Part shown: piece by piece, positions 60,166 through 64,000 of the stretch
How positions within the stretch are numbered: the first letter of the stretch is position 1
How the letters are laid out: every line of letters begins with the position of its first letter
Assembly: GCA_020854235.1 (NCBI GenBank)
Contig: JADZFW010000018.1
Location: forward strand, 1 to 64,000
Origin: Flavobacteriaceae bacterium
Lineage (GTDB): Bacteria > Bacteroidota > Bacteroidia > Flavobacteriales > Flavobacteriaceae
Reading direction: 5' to 3'
DNA length: 64,000 nt
Notes under the pieces: model-generated
The model's input: the letters and a program-made list of their open reading frames with translations, nothing else
The model's database searches: none
Told to the model about the DNA's origin: nothing
Position numbers and translations under genes: made by a program

Positions 60166-60172
60166 ACCATTT
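59795..60172. repeat. 21-bp tandem array, 18 units (last degenerate)
   Basis: Units start every 21 bp from 59795 without indel; consensus TGTTCCAAAACATGAACAAAA. Confidence 0.97.
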
Positions 60173-60286
60173 CAAGGTGTAGTAGAGGTCATTTCAAACG
60201 AAGTGAGATATCTTTTTTTAGGAATCAATCGCAGATGATTACTAAAAGGCTCTATATCTCATCGCTTATTATCTTGTTTCATATAC

Positions 60287-60403
60287 CCTTAAATCCGCAA
60301 GGATTTAATATTCGTGTTTATTTATCAGTTACTTAGTTTGTATTTTTAATCATTCTATATTCGTGAATTAGTGGCTTTTAACATATCCTTTACGGATTTA
60401 AGG
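60287..60403. repeat. Inverted repeat pair CCTTAAATCCGCAAGGAT / ATCCTTTACGGATTTAAGG
   Basis: Arms at 60287-60304 and 60385-60403; the left arm also self-pairs (AAATCC-GCAA-GGATTT). Confidence 0.7.
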
Positions 60404-60563
60404 TAAACAATTATAATTCTAAGATAAGCCTCTTGAATGAGGTGCCATAAGGTAAGCATATCATTCTCAATGGAACATTCAATTATTTTTCTATACTTTT
60501 GAGCCATTCAAACGGGTAATCATCACCTCAATTCTTATAATCAATTCCATATCTCATTCCATT

Positions 60564-61190
60564 ATGTCTGAAATGCTTGCTAACTCAAATCAATCCGAAT
60601 CATGTCCATTGAAAAAAGTCGCCGTTTTCTGTGGGGCCAGTTTGGGATTCAATGAAGCGTATCGTCTAGATGCCATCGCTTTAGGCGAATTCTTTGCCGA
60701 AAAAGGGATAAGCATGGTCTACGGAGGAGGTAAAATCGGTATGATGGGAGCCATTGCCGATGCCATGTTGCGCCTAAACGGGGAAGTAATCGGTGTGATT
60801 CCTCACCTATTGCGACACGAAGAAGTTGCACACGCCGATATCTCTGAAATGCACGTTTCCAAAACCATGAGCGAACGCAAAGTAACCATCAGTAAAATGG
60901 TAGACGGTTACATTGCTTTAGCCGGTGGATTTGGTACGCTGGATGAAATATTCGAAGCGTTGACCTTAGGCCAATTGGCTATCGAAAATAAACCCGTAGG
61001 CATTCTAAATACCAATGGTTTTTTTGATGCCTTGTTAAATCAACTCGATGTCATGGTAAAAGAAGGCTTCCTGCGAGCTGAAAATCGTAAAATGTTAATA
61101 GTCAGTAATTCCATCCCCGATTTGATTGATAAAATGAATGCTTATCAAGCGCCCAAAGTCAGTAAATTGGTCGATACCGTGGGTAGTTAA
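60564..61190 (+). CDS. LOG family protein (TIGR00730; cytokinin riboside 5'-monophosphate phosphoribohydrolase-like)
   Basis: VAVFCGASLGFNEAY; MVYGGGKIGMMGAIADAML; ALAGGFGTLDEIFEALTLGQL (PGGxGTxxE-type). Confidence 0.92.
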   Translation: MSEMLANSNQSESCPLKKVAVFCGASLGFNEAYRLDAIALGEFFAEKGISMVYGGGKIGMMGAIADAMLRLNGEVIGVIPHLLRHEEVAHADISEMHVSKTMSERKVTISKMVDGYIALAGGFGTLDEIFEALTLGQLAIENKPVGILNTNGFFDALLNQLDVMVKEGFLRAENRKMLIVSNSIPDLIDKMNAYQAPKVSKLVDTVGS

Positions 61191-61412
61191 TACTTGATAG
61201 AACAAACTCGTATAGTACTTTATAGTTGCCAATCAATCAAAGATTCAACTGAGTTAGTTCGCAAAACCAGCCTTATCGCAAAGGTTGTAATTGAATGCAT
61301 AGCATTCCATTAATTGGTGACTATTATATTTTTCACCAATAAAAGAAAACTTAAATTAGTGTATTAGTGGCATATACCATATACCAATGGTTAATTGAAT
61401 TTACCTAAAAAC

Positions 61413-62972
61413 TCATTCCGGATAACCGGTTATGTCTCTTATTTCGTGATACAAACGTCTCAATCGTCCGTACATTTTCTTGTAAATTCTATGGTATAAT
61501 TTCTTGTACAAATCTCTGTTTGCAGGAATAGGGTAGTAGGTTTTTCCGGTATGACACATGGCTGCAATGGCTTGCTCATAAGTTTCAAAATAACCCATTC
61601 CCATGGCTGCATTGATTGCTGCTCCCAATGCAGATGTCTCGTAAAGGGATGGTTTCTCTACCGGTAAATCAAATATGTCGGCAGTGAGTTGCATGGCCAT
61701 TTCACTCTGCGATCCGCCACCCGAAACAATGATTTTACGAATTTTAGTATGCGTTTTCTTTTCAGTGCGTTGCAATCCTTCTTTTAAAGCATAAGCCAAT
61801 CCCTCCAAAATAGCTCTGTAAATATGCGCCCGAGTATGTACATCCCCAAATCCTATAATAGCTCCTTTGGCTTCTGTGCCCGGTTTCCTCACACCTGGCG
61901 ACCAATAGGGTTGTAACGTTAATCCCATCGAACCCGGAGGGATGTCTTTGATCATGTCATCAAATAACTGCTCCGATGGTATGCCTGTTTTCTTTGAAAT
62001 CCGCTTTTCGCGATGACCAAATTGCTTTTTAAACCAATTGATCATCCAAAAGCCTCGGTAAATCATAATTTCCGTATGATAGGTATTGAATATAGCACCC
62101 GGATAGGGTGGTAAAAAATTTAAAACTTCTACATATTGCTTTTGAACGGTTTGGACCGTGGCCGTTGTACCATAACTCAGACAAGCCACTTCAGGGGCTA
62201 TGACACCCGATCCCAAAACTTCACTAGCCTTATCTGCTGCCGCAGCAATCAAAGGTAATCCCTCGGGAATGCCGGTTTGTAGGGAAGCTTCTTTTGAAAT
62301 GGTTCCCAATAATTCTGAAGGTTTAACTAGACTTGGAAGTTTGCTTCTTTCAATGGGAAACATTTTACTGATGATGTCATGGTCCTTTGCCCATTGTTGT
62401 TTTTTGTAATCAAAAGGAACATAACCCACAATATTGGCAACCGAATCACTGTATTGACCAATGAGTTTATAGGTTAGAAAACCTGATAGAAATAAATATT
62501 TAGCTGTTTTTTCCCAAATTTCGGGTTGATTTTGTTTGATCCAATTGCATTCTCCGTTTTTAACCGATTGTATCACCGATTCCTTTAATTTCATGATTCC
62601 CAATCCCATTTTAGTAAGTCTATTGGGAAAATGTGTCGCTTCAGCTTGTCGTTGGTCCAACCATATCATGGCTGGTCGCAATGGCTTGCCTTCTCGATCC
62701 AAATTAATCACAGTACCTCGTTGGGTGGTCAGTGTGACGACCGTAATCTGAGACTTGAAATTGGGTGCCGTTTCAAATAATTGTTGGGTGGTTTCTGAGA
62801 GTTTCTCCCAAAAATAATCGGGTTCTTGTTCAGCCCAACCCGGTTTATCCGAATAATAAGGCTCTATTTCAGTTTTGGCAATTTCGAGAATATGGCCCTT
62901 TAAATCAAATAAAACGGCTCTGATAGATTGTGTTCCTACGTCTATGGAAAGAATAATATTTGACAACTCCAT
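61413..62972 (-). CDS. FGGY-family carbohydrate kinase
   Basis: ILSIDVGTQSIRAVLFDLKGHILEIAKTEIEPYYSDKPGWAEQEPDYFWE; IIVSGGGSQSEMAMQLTADIFDLPV. Confidence 0.92.
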   Translation of the reverse strand: MELSNIILSIDVGTQSIRAVLFDLKGHILEIAKTEIEPYYSDKPGWAEQEPDYFWEKLSETTQQLFETAPNFKSQITVVTLTTQRGTVINLDREGKPLRPAMIWLDQRQAEATHFPNRLTKMGLGIMKLKESVIQSVKNGECNWIKQNQPEIWEKTAKYLFLSGFLTYKLIGQYSDSVANIVGYVPFDYKKQQWAKDHDIISKMFPIERSKLPSLVKPSELLGTISKEASLQTGIPEGLPLIAAAADKASEVLGSGVIAPEVACLSYGTTATVQTVQKQYVEVLNFLPPYPGAIFNTYHTEIMIYRGFWMINWFKKQFGHREKRISKKTGIPSEQLFDDMIKDIPPGSMGLTLQPYWSPGVRKPGTEAKGAIIGFGDVHTRAHIYRAILEGLAYALKEGLQRTEKKTHTKIRKIIVSGGGSQSEMAMQLTADIFDLPVEKPSLYETSALGAAINAAMGMGYFETYEQAIAAMCHTGKTYYPIPANRDLYKKLYHRIYKKMYGRLRRLYHEIRDITGYPE

Positions 62973-63196
62973 TTGGGATTAGCTTTAAATGAAGGCAATA
63001 TACGAAAAAACCGCAACAGTGTTTCCACTAGATGAGGTTTTCAATTTCCAAAATAAAAAGTTAAAGTCTTTTAGGAAGATAATGCTATGTGAATATGGTT
63101 TTGTAAATGGTTGATATTTTATAGTTAAAAAAATGATATTAAGACTTTAAGATGTAAGACTTCAAGATGTTAAATGTCCATATTTGGTTGGTGTGC

Positions 63197-63216
63197 ATCC
63201 CGACAGCTATCGGGAT
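63197..63216. repeat. REP-like palindrome ATCCCGACAGCTATCGGGAT
   Basis: One mismatch from perfect; outer TCCATA/TATGGA arms nearby. Confidence 0.75.
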
Positions 63217-63337
63217 TGCTTATGGATATTTCAGGTTGATATAAATTTTAGATGTATTGTTTTAGGAATAGTATTGGGATAGCAATTGGAAAATAGAAGT
63301 TTGTGTATGATTTAAGTTTGAATTATAAATTATACAC

Positions 63338-63372
63338 AAAAAAAAACCGCCAACATAAGTTGACGGTTTATA
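63338..63372 (-). terminator. Terminator-like hairpin AACCGCCAAC-ATAA-GTTGACGGTT with A/T tract
   Basis: 3' of the RRM gene on the minus strand. Confidence 0.8.
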
Positions 63373-63393
63373 TAAGATCAAGGAATAAAAATT

Positions 63394-63813
63394 TTAGTAA
63401 TTTTTGTTTCCTCCAAATTTGTTTCCACCAAATCCGCCACGGTCACCGCCACGGTTGTCACCACCTCTGTATCCACCACCGCCTGAGCGATTGTTTCCAC
63501 CACCGAAACCTCCACGGTTTCCTCCACCGCCACCGCGATTGAATCCTCCTCCACCTGTGCGTGGACGATCTTCTCTTGGTTCAGCTTTTTTAACTACGAT
63601 AACGCTTTTATCGTATTCGCATCCGTCTAATTCGCTAATTGCTTTTTGAGCTTCCTCTTCGTTACCCATTTCTACGAATCCAAATCTTTTAGATTCTCCG
63701 GTAAATTTGTCTTTGATTACATTTGCAGATACAACCTCGCCGTATTCTTCAAATAATTCTTTTAAGTCATCACTGGTTACACCAGCACTCAACTTTGCTA
63801 CGAAAATGTTCAT
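63394..63813 (-). CDS. RNA recognition motif protein with Gly-rich C-terminus
   Basis: MNIFVAKLSAGVTSDDLKELFEEYGEVVSANVIKDKFTGESKRFGFVEM; RGG/GGGG tail. Confidence 0.95.
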   Translation of the reverse strand: MNIFVAKLSAGVTSDDLKELFEEYGEVVSANVIKDKFTGESKRFGFVEMGNEEEAQKAISELDGCEYDKSVIVVKKAEPREDRPRTGGGGFNRGGGGGNRGGFGGGNNRSGGGGYRGGDNRGGDRGGFGGNKFGGNKNY

Positions 63814-64000
63814 GTTTGAAATAAAAATTAAAAATTAAAAAATTGATAGAAATCAAGTAAGCAATTCATTTTAAATAATAAGAGGTGCAATACAAAAATC
63901 ACTATTGGGTGCAAATGTATGTTAAAAAATTGAAATATAGTGTATTTGGAAATTATTTTTTATTTTGTTATTTGAAATGTGAAGGGTTTAAATGAAAAAA

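Noticed and set aside
59795-60172. CRISPR array
   Set aside because: Contiguous 21-bp units without spacers.
59760-60175. Four overlapping ORFs (115, 126, 107 and 116 aa) treated as four separate genes
   Set aside because: They are the same 21-bp repeat read in different frames; at most one can be the primary product, and perhaps none.

Overview
The window is AT-rich chromosomal DNA that looks like Bacteroidota, probably Flavobacteriales. The basis is gene content, TAnnTTTG-type promoters, a PID-CTERM-like sorting tail and DUF1501/DUF1800. All calls come from reading the supplied sequence and translations; no database search was run. Most of it is ordinary housekeeping DNA: tsaB, an RND efflux operon, polyprenyl synthase, accC/accB/fabH/rpmF/pdxA, yicC/gmk/nadD, map, ansA, tandem OmpA proteins, ileS, dksA-like, tdk, alr, mscL, menC, dctA and an FGGY kinase, plus three tRNAs and several terminators. 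The unusual parts are: (1) a RAYT/IS200-like Y1 transposase at 49.65-50.24 kb with seven near-identical GGCGAAT-N3-ATTCGCC palindromes, three of them in frame inside its own ORF; (2) a second Y1 transposase at 53.26-53.86 kb flanked by inverted TGCGAAGTTnnnAACTTCGCA palindromes, with one repeat copy supplying its last codons and stop; (3) diverged ~120-bp copies built on the same motif that punctuate a run of small lipoprotein genes at 52.6-58.0 kb, giving a cassette-like island beside a structurally odd tRNA-Arg(CCT); (4) an 18-unit, indel-free 21-bp tandem array at 59.80-60.17 kb that leaves four reading frames open, and a second, different 21-bp array at 22.70-22.80 kb; (5) a very short PID-CTERM-like protein and a four-helix-bundle gene flanked by inverted simple repeats.
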